64,000 nucleotides of DNA from Sinorhizobium medicae (lineage in GTDB: Bacteria; Pseudomonadota; Alphaproteobacteria; Rhizobiales; Rhizobiaceae), in NCBI RefSeq assembly GCF_007827695.1, contig NZ_VITA01000001.1:558001-622000 (forward strand). Reading direction: 5' to 3'. Within the stretch, counting starts at the first letter, position 1, and every line of letters starts with the position of its first letter. The notes under the pieces were generated by a model. The model saw only the letters and a list, made by a program, of their open reading frames with translations, was not told the DNA's origin and did no database searches. Positions 15,157 through 24,294 of the stretch are shown piece after piece. The position numbers were made by a program, and so were the translations under genes.

Positions 15157-16128
15157 ATGGCGAGGATCGGCTATCACGCATCGCACGAGCAATTTACGCC
15201 GCTCGACCTGTTGGGCTGGGCGCGGGCGGCGGAAGAGGCCGGCTTCGATTGCACCATGTCGTCCGACCATCTCGCGCCCTGGAGCGAGCGGCAGGGGCAA
15301 AGCGGCTTTGCCTGGGCGTGGCTCGGCGCCGCCCTACAGGCGACAGAGAAGAGCTTCGGCCTCGTCACGGTTCCTTGCGGCTGGCGCTATCACCCCGCGA
15401 TAACGGCGCAGGCAGCTGCAACCCTTGCGCAGATGTTCCCGCGGCGGCTTGCCTGGCTGGCGTTGGGCAGTGGGGAGGCGCTGAACGAACAGGCTGTCGG
15501 TGGGGTCTGGCCCGAAAAGGCGGAGCGAAGGGCCAGACTCCTCGAGGCGGTCGAGGTCATCCGCGAGCTTTGGGCCGGCCGGACGGTTAACCGGCAAGCA
15601 CCCATTGCCGTGTCGGAGGCCCGCCTTTATACGCTCGCCGAGCACCCGCCGGCGCTGATCGCCGCGGCTCTAACGCCTGAAACGGCCGAAACGGCCGGAG
15701 AATGGGCGGACGGTCTCATCACCGTCAATCAGTCGTCGACAAAGCTTGCCGCCATTGCCGAGGCCTTCAGGCGCGGCGGCGGCGACGGCAAGCCTCTCTG
15801 CCTTCAGGTCCATGTCTCCTATGCACAGACGGACGAGGAGGCGCGGCAAAATGCTTTCGATCAGTGGAGGAGCAACGTGCTCAGCCCCGGTCAGTCGGAG
15901 ACGCTGAGGACGCCGGGTGAAATCGAGTCAGCCACGAAGAGCGTTCGTCCCGAGGATCTCGACAAGCATGTCAGGATCTCCTCGGATCCGGGGCGGCACG
16001 CCGCCTGGATCGAGGAGGATATCGCCGCCGGCTTCGACGAGATATATCTTCACAATGTCGGTCGCAATCAGCTTGAGTTCATCGATGTCTTTGGCAGATC
16101 GGTTCTGCCGCGTGTGCGCGCCTTCTGA
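15157..16128 (+). CDS. LLM-class flavin-dependent oxidoreductase
   Basis: This 323-residue protein belongs to the luciferase-like monooxygenase class, probably the non-F420 FMN-linked subgroup. It begins MARIGYHASHEQFTPLDLL and has the barrel elements DHLAPW near 40-45, VTVPCGWRYHP near 72-82 and LALGSGEALNE near 100-110. The ATG follows GGAAGGAAGG and starts one base after the GH13 stop, so it is the last gene of the stress operon. Rhizobial genomes do not make F420 as a rule, so FMN is likely. The substrate is unknown. Confidence 0.8.
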   Translation: MARIGYHASHEQFTPLDLLGWARAAEEAGFDCTMSSDHLAPWSERQGQSGFAWAWLGAALQATEKSFGLVTVPCGWRYHPAITAQAAATLAQMFPRRLAWLALGSGEALNEQAVGGVWPEKAERRARLLEAVEVIRELWAGRTVNRQAPIAVSEARLYTLAEHPPALIAAALTPETAETAGEWADGLITVNQSSTKLAAIAEAFRRGGGDGKPLCLQVHVSYAQTDEEARQNAFDQWRSNVLSPGQSETLRTPGEIESATKSVRPEDLDKHVRISSDPGRHAAWIEEDIAAGFDEIYLHNVGRNQLEFIDVFGRSVLPRVRAF

Positions 16129-16253
16129 CCGGCCCGCGTCGGCCGCCTGGACCCTTGCCGCTACTGTCATGCAGCGTACTTCAACGAAGCGGTGAGATCG
16201 TCTAGACAAGAGAGCGACGGCCGCCTGCCTTCGGCGGTCGAGAGGGTTGCGGA

Positions 16254-17465
16254 TTGTACGACTATTGCATCATAGGAGGCGGCATCGTCGGCCTGTCGAC
16301 GGCCATGGCGCTGCAGGACAGAGTGCCCGGCTCCAGGATCTTGCTCTTGGAAAAGGAGCCGGAGCTTGCGCGTCATCAGACGGGCCATAACAGCGGCGTG
16401 ATCCATGCCGGGATTTATTATGCGCCGGGATCCCTGAAAGCGACGCTGTGCCGCGAGGGAGCGGAGGCGACAAAGGCGTTCTGCACCGAAAACGGTATTC
16501 CTTTCGAAACCTGCGGCAAACTGCTGGTGGCGACGAACGATGCCGAGATTGAAGGAATGGAGAGCCTCGAGGATAGGGCGCGCCGGAACGGCATCGAATA
16601 CAGCCGCCTGTCGATGTCGCAATTGCGATCCGACGAGCCGAATATCGCCGGCCTCGGTGCGCTCCTCGTCCATGCGACCGGGATTGTCGACTATTCGGCG
16701 GTCTGCCGGGCAATGGCAGCGCGTATCGAAGCCCGGGGCGGCGAAATCAGGCGCGGGGCCGAGGTCTCCGCCATCGTGGAGGAGGCAGGCAGTGTGAGGG
16801 TTGCAAGTGCCTCCGGCCGCTTCGACGCGCGCAAGCTGATCGCCTGCGCAGGCCTCCAGTCCGACCGTATAGCTCTGATGGCTGGCCTGACGATCCACCA
16901 CCGGATCGTTCCGTTCCGGGGGGAATATTATGTGCTTCCGTCGTCCAAGGCGGCTCTGACCCGGCGCCTCATCTATCCCATTCCAGACCCGGGCCTGCCC
17001 TTCCTCGGCATTCATCTCACCCGGACGATCGAAGGAGGGATGACGGTCGGGCCCAATGCCGTGCTCGGCTTTGCGCGCGAAGGTTATCCGAAGGGCAGCT
17101 TCGCTCTTGCCGATGTGGCGGACATGGCGGCTTTCCCCGGCTTCTGGAAAATGGCAGCCAGGAACTGGCGTTCGGCAATCCGTGAATTTGCCAACTCTGC
17201 CTCTCGATACCGCTATCTGCAGGAGTGCCGGAAATACTGTCCGCCGCTAACGATCGCCGACCTTAGCCGTGCACAATCTGGCATCCGCGCGCAGGCTGTC
17301 ACGGCCGACGGCAGCCTCGTCCATGATTTCCTCTTCGAAGAGACCGAACGGATGCTTCACGTCTGCAACGCGCCATCTCCGGCTGCAACGTCTGCGATTC
17401 CGATCGGCCGGATGATCGTGGACCGGCTGCTGGAGGGGGCCGCGCGCGCAACTGAAACGGCGTAG
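16254..17465 (+). CDS. lhgO: L-2-hydroxyglutarate oxidase-like FAD protein
   Basis: The 403-residue FAD-dependent oxidoreductase of the DAO fold starts with the dinucleotide motif IIGGGIVGLSTA (about 6-17). It also has HQTGHNSGVIHAGIYY (about 42-57), VPFRGEYYVL (about 222-231) and a C-terminal NAPSPAATSAIPIG, all typical of LhgO. LhgO oxidises L-2-hydroxyglutarate to 2-oxoglutarate, feeding electrons to the quinone pool. The start is a TTG at 16254, preceded by AGAGGG at good spacing. It lies between the stress operon and the AcoR-like activator with no sign of an operon. Confidence 0.85.
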   Translation: MYDYCIIGGGIVGLSTAMALQDRVPGSRILLLEKEPELARHQTGHNSGVIHAGIYYAPGSLKATLCREGAEATKAFCTENGIPFETCGKLLVATNDAEIEGMESLEDRARRNGIEYSRLSMSQLRSDEPNIAGLGALLVHATGIVDYSAVCRAMAARIEARGGEIRRGAEVSAIVEEAGSVRVASASGRFDARKLIACAGLQSDRIALMAGLTIHHRIVPFRGEYYVLPSSKAALTRRLIYPIPDPGLPFLGIHLTRTIEGGMTVGPNAVLGFAREGYPKGSFALADVADMAAFPGFWKMAARNWRSAIREFANSASRYRYLQECRKYCPPLTIADLSRAQSGIRAQAVTADGSLVHDFLFEETERMLHVCNAPSPAATSAIPIGRMIVDRLLEGAARATETA

Positions 17466-17624
17466 CTGATGAGCGAGCGCCCGAATGCGTCGATTTCGTC
17501 CATTGTCCCTGTGACAAGCTCCCGAATGAGGTAACCCGAGCCCAAAAACGGCCGGTTCCTTTACATTCGGCCTCGCCATGCGCACACTTCAGGCGAGGAG
17601 CGAGGTGTCCGTTGGGAGGCGGTC

Positions 17625-19499
17625 GTGTTTTCACATTCCGAACATATCCGCGAAATTGAGCGCGTTGGCCGTGGCCTTCCGGTCAGCCGCGACGAAACGG
17701 TCGTGAAATCCTGGATGCGCTGCCTCGAGCATCACCGGCTCGACCCGGCCCAGAGTTGCGAAGCCTATATCGTGCCTGAAACCCGGCTCAAGGAACACCG
17801 GCAGCAATCGGAGGACCTGATCGGCATCGCTCGCTCGGGGCTGGAGCACCTGTTCCGCCAGGTTGCCGGGCAGAACTACGTGCTGCTTCTCTCCGACCGG
17901 GAAGGCGTGACCGTGGAGTTCCTTGGAGACCCTCTCTTCAACAACAGCTTGCGAAAGGCCGGGCTTTATCTCGGCTCGGAGTGGTCCGAATGGCGCGCCG
18001 GTACCTGTGCGGTCGGCGCATGCCTGGAAACGGGAGAGGCGCTGACGATCCATCAGACCGACCATTTCGACAATACCCACACCCCGCTCTCCTGCACGGC
18101 GGCACCGATTTATGACAACAAGGGCGAACTCTCCGCGGTGCTGGATATCTCGCTGCTGAGTTCGCCGATCCTCAAGGCCAGCCAGAACCTCGCGCTGCAT
18201 CTGGTGACCGCCACCGTGAGACGCATAGAGCTTGCCAACCTCATGGCGCAGGCGCGAAACCAGTGGGTGCTGCGGTTCTCGCGCTCACCCGAATTTCTCG
18301 ATGTCGATCCGGAGGCGGCCATCTCGATCGACGGCCTCGGCCGGATCGCCGGAATGACGCATGGGGGAGCCAAAATACTCGCACGCTCGACCGGGCTGGA
18401 CTGGCGCGATCCCCGGAAACTGATCGGCGAGCCGGTGTCACGTTTCTTCGATATCGAGGTCGACGATCTTTCCGACCTCACCCGGCGCCGCCCGACCCAG
18501 GAGCGCCTCGTCTTCGCCCGCGACGGAAATGCGCTCTTCGCCCATGCGATCGAGCCGCATTCGACCGTACGTGCGCCAGTCGTCTCGCGCGAGCAGATTC
18601 CGCCGGCCTTGCGGCGGCTCGGCGGCGACGCGCCGGTGATCGCCGCGCTGCAGGCAAGGGCCGCGAAGCTCGCGCGTACCGGGCTGCCGATCCTCGTTCA
18701 GGGAGAGACGGGGACCGGCAAAGAGCATCTTGCGCGCGCTATCCACGAGGGCAGCGGTCTGAAGGGGCAGTTCGTCGCGATCAACTGCGCGGCGATCCCC
18801 GAGCAATTGATCGAGAGCGAGCTTTTCGGCTACCTGCCGGGCGCCTTTACCGGCGCTTCGGCGAAGGGGCGCAAGGGCCTGATCGAGCAGGCGGACGGAG
18901 GAACGCTCTTCCTAGACGAGATAGGCGACATGCCGCTTGCCCTGCAAAGCAGGCTGTTGCGCGTACTTGCCGAGGGCGAGGTCCTGCCGGTCGGCGGCAC
19001 CGTGCCGCGAAAGGTCCGGATCCGGGTCGTGTCGGCATCGCACCGGCCACTGCAGACGCTTGTCGCGCAAGGGGCGTTCCGCGAGGATCTCTATTACCGG
19101 CTCAATGCCGCGACCCTCTCGATTCCGGCGCTCAGGGACCGGCCGGACTTTGACTGGATACTCGAACAGCTGCTGAAGCGGCACGGCGACGGTGAGTTGA
19201 TATTGTCGGAGGCCGCGCTCGCGGCGCTCAAGGCGCATGATTGGCCGGGAAACATCCGCGAACTCGACAATGTCGTCGCCGTGGCTGCAGCGCTCGCCGA
19301 GAACGGCGTCGTGGAGATCGGCGACCTGCCGGACCACCTCCTGGTGAATGCGGACACCGTCGGCGGAAGCGAGGCGGGGGCGGCCTTGAGCCTTATGCTC
19401 GCCACTTGCGACTGGAATATTTCCGAGACCGCCCGCCGGCTGGGGCTCGATCGCTCGACGGTGCACCGGCAGATCAAGCGCTACAGCCTCAAGCGCTGA
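17625..19499 (+). CDS. acoR: AcoR-type sigma-54-dependent activator
   Basis: This 624-residue protein has an N-terminal GAF-type sensor region (about 60-200) and a linker. The sigma-54 AAA+ domain (about 320-545) carries VQGETGTGKEHLARAIH as Walker A, GAFTGA for contact with sigma-54, and GGTLFLDEIGDMP as Walker B. The C-terminal Fis-type helix-turn-helix ends in SETARRLGLDRSTVHRQIKR. AcoR proteins activate acetoin/butanediol genes in response to their substrates. A sigma-54 promoter and a butanediol-dehydrogenase-like gene lie just downstream. The start is GTG with GGGAGG upstream. Confidence 0.9.
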   Translation: MFSHSEHIREIERVGRGLPVSRDETVVKSWMRCLEHHRLDPAQSCEAYIVPETRLKEHRQQSEDLIGIARSGLEHLFRQVAGQNYVLLLSDREGVTVEFLGDPLFNNSLRKAGLYLGSEWSEWRAGTCAVGACLETGEALTIHQTDHFDNTHTPLSCTAAPIYDNKGELSAVLDISLLSSPILKASQNLALHLVTATVRRIELANLMAQARNQWVLRFSRSPEFLDVDPEAAISIDGLGRIAGMTHGGAKILARSTGLDWRDPRKLIGEPVSRFFDIEVDDLSDLTRRRPTQERLVFARDGNALFAHAIEPHSTVRAPVVSREQIPPALRRLGGDAPVIAALQARAAKLARTGLPILVQGETGTGKEHLARAIHEGSGLKGQFVAINCAAIPEQLIESELFGYLPGAFTGASAKGRKGLIEQADGGTLFLDEIGDMPLALQSRLLRVLAEGEVLPVGGTVPRKVRIRVVSASHRPLQTLVAQGAFREDLYYRLNAATLSIPALRDRPDFDWILEQLLKRHGDGELILSEAALAALKAHDWPGNIRELDNVVAVAAALAENGVVEIGDLPDHLLVNADTVGGSEAGAALSLMLATCDWNISETARRLGLDRSTVHRQIKRYSLKR

Positions 19500-19504
19500 G
19501 CACG

Positions 19505-19543
19505 GTTGCGCCCGCGCAACAGGTCAGGTGCCACAGCTGTGGC
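19505..19543. promoter_or_regulatory. Two palindromes, candidate activator (UAS) sites
   Basis: GTTGCGC-CC-GCGCAAC (19505-19520) and the perfect 14-base palindrome GCCACAGCTGTGGC (19530-19543) lie 77-115 bases upstream of the sigma-54 promoter, a typical place for enhancer sites of AcoR-type activators. The first could instead help terminate the activator gene. Confidence 0.45.
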
Positions 19544-19618
19544 GCTCGAACCACTGACTGCAACAAGGCCAGTCATCGCCGGCATTGATTACATTGCATT
19601 TCCTCATCTCCAGGCAAT

Positions 19619-19634
19619 TGGCACGGCCATTGCA
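19619..19634 (+). promoter_or_regulatory. Sigma-54 (RpoN) promoter
   Basis: TGGCACGGCCATTGCA matches the -24/-12 consensus TGGCAC-N5-TTGC with the GG and GC doublets correctly spaced. It lies about 38 bases before the dehydrogenase gene and downstream of a sigma-54 activator gene. Confidence 0.85.
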
Positions 19635-19671
19635 ACTCGCTGCCCGGACACCACAGTCATCGGGAGGAAAC

Positions 19672-20745
19672 ATGCGAGCGCTCAGATTTCATGCGGCAAG
19701 GGATCTCAGGATCGAGGACATTCAGGCGCCGGGCGAACCCGCAGCGGGGCAGGTGCTGGTCCGCAACCGCTTCGTCGGAATCTGCGGAACGGACCTGCAC
19801 GAATATGCCTACGGTCCGATTTTCGTTCCAAAGGAACCACATCCGTTTACCGGCGCCCATGGCCCACAGGTCCTTGGCCACGAGTTCGGCGGTGTGGTGG
19901 AGGCCGTCGGTGAGGGTGTGACTTCGGTCCGTGCCGGCGACCGGGTATCCGTGCAGCCGCTGATCATGCCGCGCGCCGGCGACTTCTTCGCCGATCGCGG
20001 CCTCTTCCACCTGAGTACCGATCTGGCCCTTGCCGGTCTGAGCTGGGCGTGGGGAGGCATGGCGGAATACGCCCTTCTCAACGAATACAATGTCGAGAAG
20101 ATTCCCGAAGAGATGAGCGACGAGGAGGCGGCGCTTGTCGAGCCGAGCGCGGTCGCCGTCTACGCTTGCGACCGGGGCGGGGTCACGGCGGGCAGCAGCG
20201 TGCTCGTGACCGGTGCCGGGCCGATCGGAGTCCTGACCCTTCTTGCCGCACGCGCGGCCGGTGCTGCGCAGCTCTTCGTCTCCGACATCAACGACGCCCG
20301 CCTTGAATTCGCTTCATCCATTCTTCCGGACATAACCCCGATCAATCCGGGTCGGAGCAACCCGGGCGATGTGGTGCGCGCGGCTACGGAGGGCAAAGTC
20401 GGGTGCGACGTCGCTATCGAATGCGTCGGAAACGAGCACGCGCTCAAGGGCTGCGTCGACGCCGTGCGCAAGCAGGGTGTCGTGGTTCAGACCGGGCTGC
20501 ATCCGCACGAGAACCCGATCGACTGGTTTCAGGTCACGTTCAAGGACATCGATCTGCGCGGCTCCTGGGCCTACCCGACACACTACTGGCCGCGTGTGAT
20601 CCGCTTGATAGCCTCAGGACATTTGCCCGCAAAACAGGTCGTCACCGGTCGTATTGGTCTCGATCGGGCCGTGGCGGACGGCTTCGATGCGCTTCTCGAT
20701 CCGGGTGGCAGGCACCTGAAGATCCTGATCGACCTCACGAACTGA
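19672..20745 (+). CDS. Zinc-type alcohol dehydrogenase, butanediol dehydrogenase-like
   Basis: The 357-residue medium-chain dehydrogenase has the catalytic-zinc motifs GICGTDLHEY (about 39-48) and GHEFGGVVEAVGEG (about 69-82). The NAD-binding loop VTGAGPIGVLTLL lies near 177. The family resemblance is to (R,R)-butanediol/sorbitol-type dehydrogenases. The four-Cys structural-zinc loop expected around residue 95-115 is absent; that region reads as a Cys-free insertion. GGGAGGAAA precedes the ATG. It is controlled by the sigma-54 promoter and is followed 68 bases later by the broken monooxygenase gene. Confidence 0.85.
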   Translation: MRALRFHAARDLRIEDIQAPGEPAAGQVLVRNRFVGICGTDLHEYAYGPIFVPKEPHPFTGAHGPQVLGHEFGGVVEAVGEGVTSVRAGDRVSVQPLIMPRAGDFFADRGLFHLSTDLALAGLSWAWGGMAEYALLNEYNVEKIPEEMSDEEAALVEPSAVAVYACDRGGVTAGSSVLVTGAGPIGVLTLLAARAAGAAQLFVSDINDARLEFASSILPDITPINPGRSNPGDVVRAATEGKVGCDVAIECVGNEHALKGCVDAVRKQGVVVQTGLHPHENPIDWFQVTFKDIDLRGSWAYPTHYWPRVIRLIASGHLPAKQVVTGRIGLDRAVADGFDALLDPGGRHLKILIDLTN

Positions 20746-20813
20746 ACGCGTAGATCCGGTGCGGGCAGTCGAGGAGCCGCCCGCGCGTCAACCAAGCGAA
20801 GAGGAGGATACCC

Positions 20814-22591
20814 ATGCTTGAAGAAAGTCCCGGCACCCGCATCGACATTGTGCTCGCCAAACTCGGAAGAGCCCTCGAACGTGGCGACATCGATGCCGCC
20901 GTCAACCTGTTCCAGGCCGATTGCTACTGGCGCGATCTGGTTGCCTTCACCTGGAATCTCAAAACCATGGAGGGGCAGGACCAGATCCGCGATATGCTGA
21001 CGAGCCAGCTTGCCGCGATCAAGCCGGCGCGGCTGCGCCAGGACGAGATGGAACGGCCTGGTGACGCAGACGGTGTCACCGAAGGATGGTTCGAATTCGA
21101 AACGGAGGTGGCGCGCGGCCACGGCCATATCCGCCTCAAGAACGGCCTGATCTGGACGCTTCTGACGACGATGACGGAGCTTAAAGGACACGAGGAGCCA
21201 AGGGGAGCCAGACGTCCGCTCGGCGCCGAGCACGGCCATGACCCGAGCCGCAAGACATGGAAGGAAAAGCGCGAAACCGAAGCGGCCGAACTCGGTTATA
21301 CAAGCCAACCCTACGTCGTCATCATCGGCGGAGGTCAGGGCGGAATAGCACTCGGCGCGCGCCTCAGGCAGCTCGGCGTTCCGGCCATCATTATCGAGAA
21401 GAACGAGCGGCCCGGCGACAGCTGGCGGAAGCGCTACAAGTCGCTCTGCCTGCACGATCCGGTCTGGTACGACCATCTCCCCTATATCCCCTTCCCGGAG
21501 AACTGGCCGGTATTCGCCCCGAAAGACAAGATCGGCGACTGGCTGGAGATGTATACCAAAGTGATGGAACTCAATTACTGGAGTTCGACCACCTGCAAAT
21601 CAGCACGGTATGACGATGTAACGAAGGAATGGACGGTCGTCGTCGAGCGCGATGGGGAGGAGGTCGTCCTCCGGCCGAAGCAGCTCGTTCTGGCGACCGG
21701 CATGTCGGGCAAGCCGAACGTCCCGAAGCTGAGGGGCCAGGATATCTTCAAGGGCGAGCAGCAGCATTCCTCTCAGCATCCCGGTCCCGATGCATATCGT
21801 GAGAAGAGGGTCGTCGTCATCGGCTCCAACAATTCCGCGCACGATATCTGCGCCGCGCTCTGGGAAGGGGGCGCGGATGTGACGATGGTGCAGCGGATAC
21901 GCTGATGGAGATCGGGCTTGGAGACCTTTATTCCGAGCGGGCGCTTGCCGCCGGCATGACGACGCGCAAGGCTGATCTGATCTTTGCTTCGCTGCCCTAC
22001 CGGATCATGCACGAGTTCCAGATCCCGCTATACGAGAAGATGCGCGAGCGGGACGCCAAGTTCTATGCCGATCTCGAAAAGGCCGGCTTCATGCTCGACT
22101 GGGGCGCGGACGGATCCGGCCTTTTCATGAAGTATCTGCGTCGCGGATCCGGCTACTATATCGACGTCGGCGCCTGCGATCTCGTGATCGACGGCAGCAT
22201 CAAGCTGAAATCCGGTTCTGACGTCAGCCATCTGACGGAGGATTCCGTGGTGCTCAAGGACGGCACAGTGCTTCCGGCCGATCTCGTCGTCTATGCTACA
22301 GGCTACGGCTCGATGAATGGCTGGGCAGCCGACCTCATCTCCAGGGAAGTCGCGGACAAGGTCGGCAAGGTCTGGGGCCTCGGCTCCGATACGCCGAAGG
22401 ACCCGGGCCCCTGGGAGGGCGAGCAGCGAAACATGTGGAAGCCGACGCAGCAGGAGGCGCTCTGGTTCCACGGCGGAAACCTGCATCAGTCGCGGCATTA
22501 TTCGCAATATCTGTCGCTGCAGTTGAAAGCGCGCTGCGAGGGCATATCGACACCCGTCTATGGTCTCCAGGAACGCCATCACCTCGCCTGA
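20814..22591 (+). pseudogene. Flavin monooxygenase interrupted by a frameshifting deletion
   Basis: The first part (20814-21905) encodes a SnoaL-like N-terminal domain (about 1-130), an FAD motif IIGGGQGGIALGARL and a second Rossmann loop IGSNNSAHDICAAL, then stops after MVQRIR. The remainder continues in another frame (21905-22591), from MEIGLGDLYSE to HHLA, with the conserved ATGYG motif. Comparison with the intact family (about 600 residues) implies that 20-30 bases after VQR were lost, shifting the frame. A sequencing error is less likely because sequence is missing as well as shifted. It may have been co-expressed with the dehydrogenase. Confidence 0.8.
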
Positions 22592-22688
22592 CCTGCAAGA
22601 TGCCGGCCGGAGAAATCCGGCTGGCATCTGAAACACGGCTGCGAGAAGAGATCCGGCCGTTCGTTGCTCCGCCCGGCTCCCGGGCTTC

Positions 22689-23393
22689 TTACCCCAGTTC
22701 TATATAATCCGGATAACGCGCCGCGATGTCGTCGATCATCGACAATGTGCCGGAGAGATGGGTCTTCATCGCTTGAGCCGCGTCCACGGGCGCGCCCTTT
22801 TCGATTCCTTCGATGATCATGTCATGGGTATCCACGACCCGTTTGGTGCCGACATTGACGAGATTGAGGCGCCGCAGGCGATCGATATGGCCGCTGTGGC
22901 GGCGGATGATCGGCCAGATATGCTCCAGCCCGGCTTCGTCGAATATTATAAAGTGGAATGCACGGTCGGCGGCGAGAAAATCGGCAAACTCCTTCGAGGC
23001 CAGCGCCTTCAGGTTCGTGTTCGCGGTTCGCAGGCGATCAGCGATCTGCCGTCTGTTTGCGTTTTCCGCAAGGTTGAAGACGGCTTCCTGCTCGACGGCG
23101 CGCCGCATGAGATGGGTCTGACGCGCCAGGTTGATGTCGATTTTGGAGACCAGCGTCGCATATTGCGGATAGACGGTGACGAGACCTTCTTCCTCCAGCC
23201 GCATGAGCGCGTCACGCACCGGCGTCTGGCTGAGCCCGAACTGGTTCTGCAGTTCGACGCGTGAGAGCGCCGTACCGGGAGCAAGTTCCAGCGCGAGGAT
23301 CTTCTCGCGAAGATATTCGACAATTTGCGGTGCAATCTGCCGGGTGCGATCAAGGCCGGTTCGATGTTTGGCTGTCGGAGCTTCCGATATCAA
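22689..23393 (-). CDS. GntR-family (FCD) transcriptional regulator
   Basis: This 234-residue regulator has an N-terminal winged helix with VELQNQFGLSQTPVRDALMRL (about 46-66; recognition helix in SQTPVRDALMRL) and a C-terminal FCD all-helical effector domain. The FCD metal-binding pattern is visible at DRAFHFIIFDEAG. The start appears to be a TTG with GGAGG 10 bases upstream; the nearby ATG opens only a three-codon frame. It is divergent from the second GntR gene. A palindrome (23430-23439) between them also occurs before the ABC operon and the dehydratase operon, so this protein or its neighbour probably controls them. Confidence 0.85.
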   Translation of the reverse strand: MISEAPTAKHRTGLDRTRQIAPQIVEYLREKILALELAPGTALSRVELQNQFGLSQTPVRDALMRLEEEGLVTVYPQYATLVSKIDINLARQTHLMRRAVEQEAVFNLAENANRRQIADRLRTANTNLKALASKEFADFLAADRAFHFIIFDEAGLEHIWPIIRRHSGHIDRLRRLNLVNVGTKRVVDTHDMIIEGIEKGAPVDAAQAMKTHLSGTLSMIDDIAARYPDYIELG

Positions 23394-23429
23394 AAATCCA
23401 TTCCTCCAGAACAGTTCCCGATCCTGTAA

Positions 23430-23439
23430 TAATGCATTA
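23430..23439. promoter_or_regulatory. GntR operator candidate, site 1
   Basis: TAATGCATTA, a perfect 10-base palindrome, lies between the divergent regulator genes (37 bases from one start, 57 from the other). The same core recurs at 25274-25287 and 34940-34955. Confidence 0.6.
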
Positions 23440-23495
23440 ATGTGTCAGTGTGAAGGGACCGCGACGGCGGCCCCGGCAGGATAGGAAGGATCGCC

Positions 23496-24227
23496 GTGCC
23501 CGAGAAGCCGCTCATTCTCGAAAGCCTAGCGGAAGCCCGCCCTTCGAGCTATGCCGATCAGGTCTATGGGCGCATCCTGCACGACATATTGAATGGAGTT
23601 TTTCAACCGGGCGCGCGGCTGCCGACCGAGAACGAGTTGGCCGAACGTTTCGGCGTTTCGCGGCCGGTCGTCCGGGAAGCACTGGCGCGTCTGAGAGTCG
23701 ACGGCCTTGTTGAAGCGCGGCGCGGCAGCGGCACCTATGTCCTCAGCCGGCCTTCGCAAACTCTTCCGGAACTCGCCGACCTGGAGGATATCTCGCGCTT
23801 CCTTCGATATCAGGAGCTCCGCTTCCATGTGGAAGGCCAGGCGGCCGCACTGGCTGCGGAGCGGCGCACGGAAAAGCAGCTTGCCGCCATCGTCGAAGCC
23901 CATGAAACCTTCGCCCATGAGGTCGGCAGAGGGGCTTTCCTGCCTGAAAGCGACAGGCGTTTCCATCTTGCGATCTGCGAAGCAACCGGAAACGAATTCT
24001 TCGCCAAGGCGCTGGAGGGGCCGGAGGTCTCGCTGACGAGTTTCATGAATGTCTCGCTGGCGCTCACCCGTTCCGGCTCGCAGGCACGCGCCCGCCGGGT
24101 CATCGCCGAACATGCCGAGATTGTCGAAGCGATCCGCACGAAAGATGCCGCATGGGCGCGTGTGGCGATGGAGACGCATATCATCAAAGCGCGCCGACGG
24201 ATGACGGACGGAACAATCGACTCCTGA
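23496..24227 (+). CDS. FadR-type GntR regulator
   Basis: The 243-residue regulator has a GntR winged helix with LPTENELAERFGVSRPVVREA (long form of the motif at about 43-63) and an FCD domain carrying DRRFHLAICEATGN (about 150-163). It is the FadR subgroup, usually controlling catabolic genes by a sugar acid or carboxylic-acid effector. The start is GTG with AGGAAGGA upstream. The lyase gene follows at 67 bases on the same strand, and an inverted pair TTACAA/TTGTAA lies in that gap. Confidence 0.85.
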   Translation: MPEKPLILESLAEARPSSYADQVYGRILHDILNGVFQPGARLPTENELAERFGVSRPVVREALARLRVDGLVEARRGSGTYVLSRPSQTLPELADLEDISRFLRYQELRFHVEGQAAALAAERRTEKQLAAIVEAHETFAHEVGRGAFLPESDRRFHLAICEATGNEFFAKALEGPEVSLTSFMNVSLALTRSGSQARARRVIAEHAEIVEAIRTKDAAWARVAMETHIIKARRRMTDGTIDS

Positions 24228-24241
24228 TAAGTAATTATATT

Positions 24242-24266
24242 TTACAAATCCAAGACGATGTTGTAA
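24242..24266. promoter_or_regulatory. Inverted repeat, possible FadR-type operator
   Basis: TTACAA (24242-24247) and TTGTAA (24261-24266) are inverted copies in an AT-rich gap just before the lyase gene, after the FadR-type regulator gene. An operator for that regulator is possible but unproved. Confidence 0.3.
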
Positions 24267-24294
24267 TGAAAACCGACTTATGGAGGAGGTTCTC

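Noticed and set aside
21905-22591. Separate gene for a small oxidoreductase
   Set aside because: Its sequence continues the monooxygenase C-terminal half, with no ribosome site, so it is better treated as part of one broken gene.
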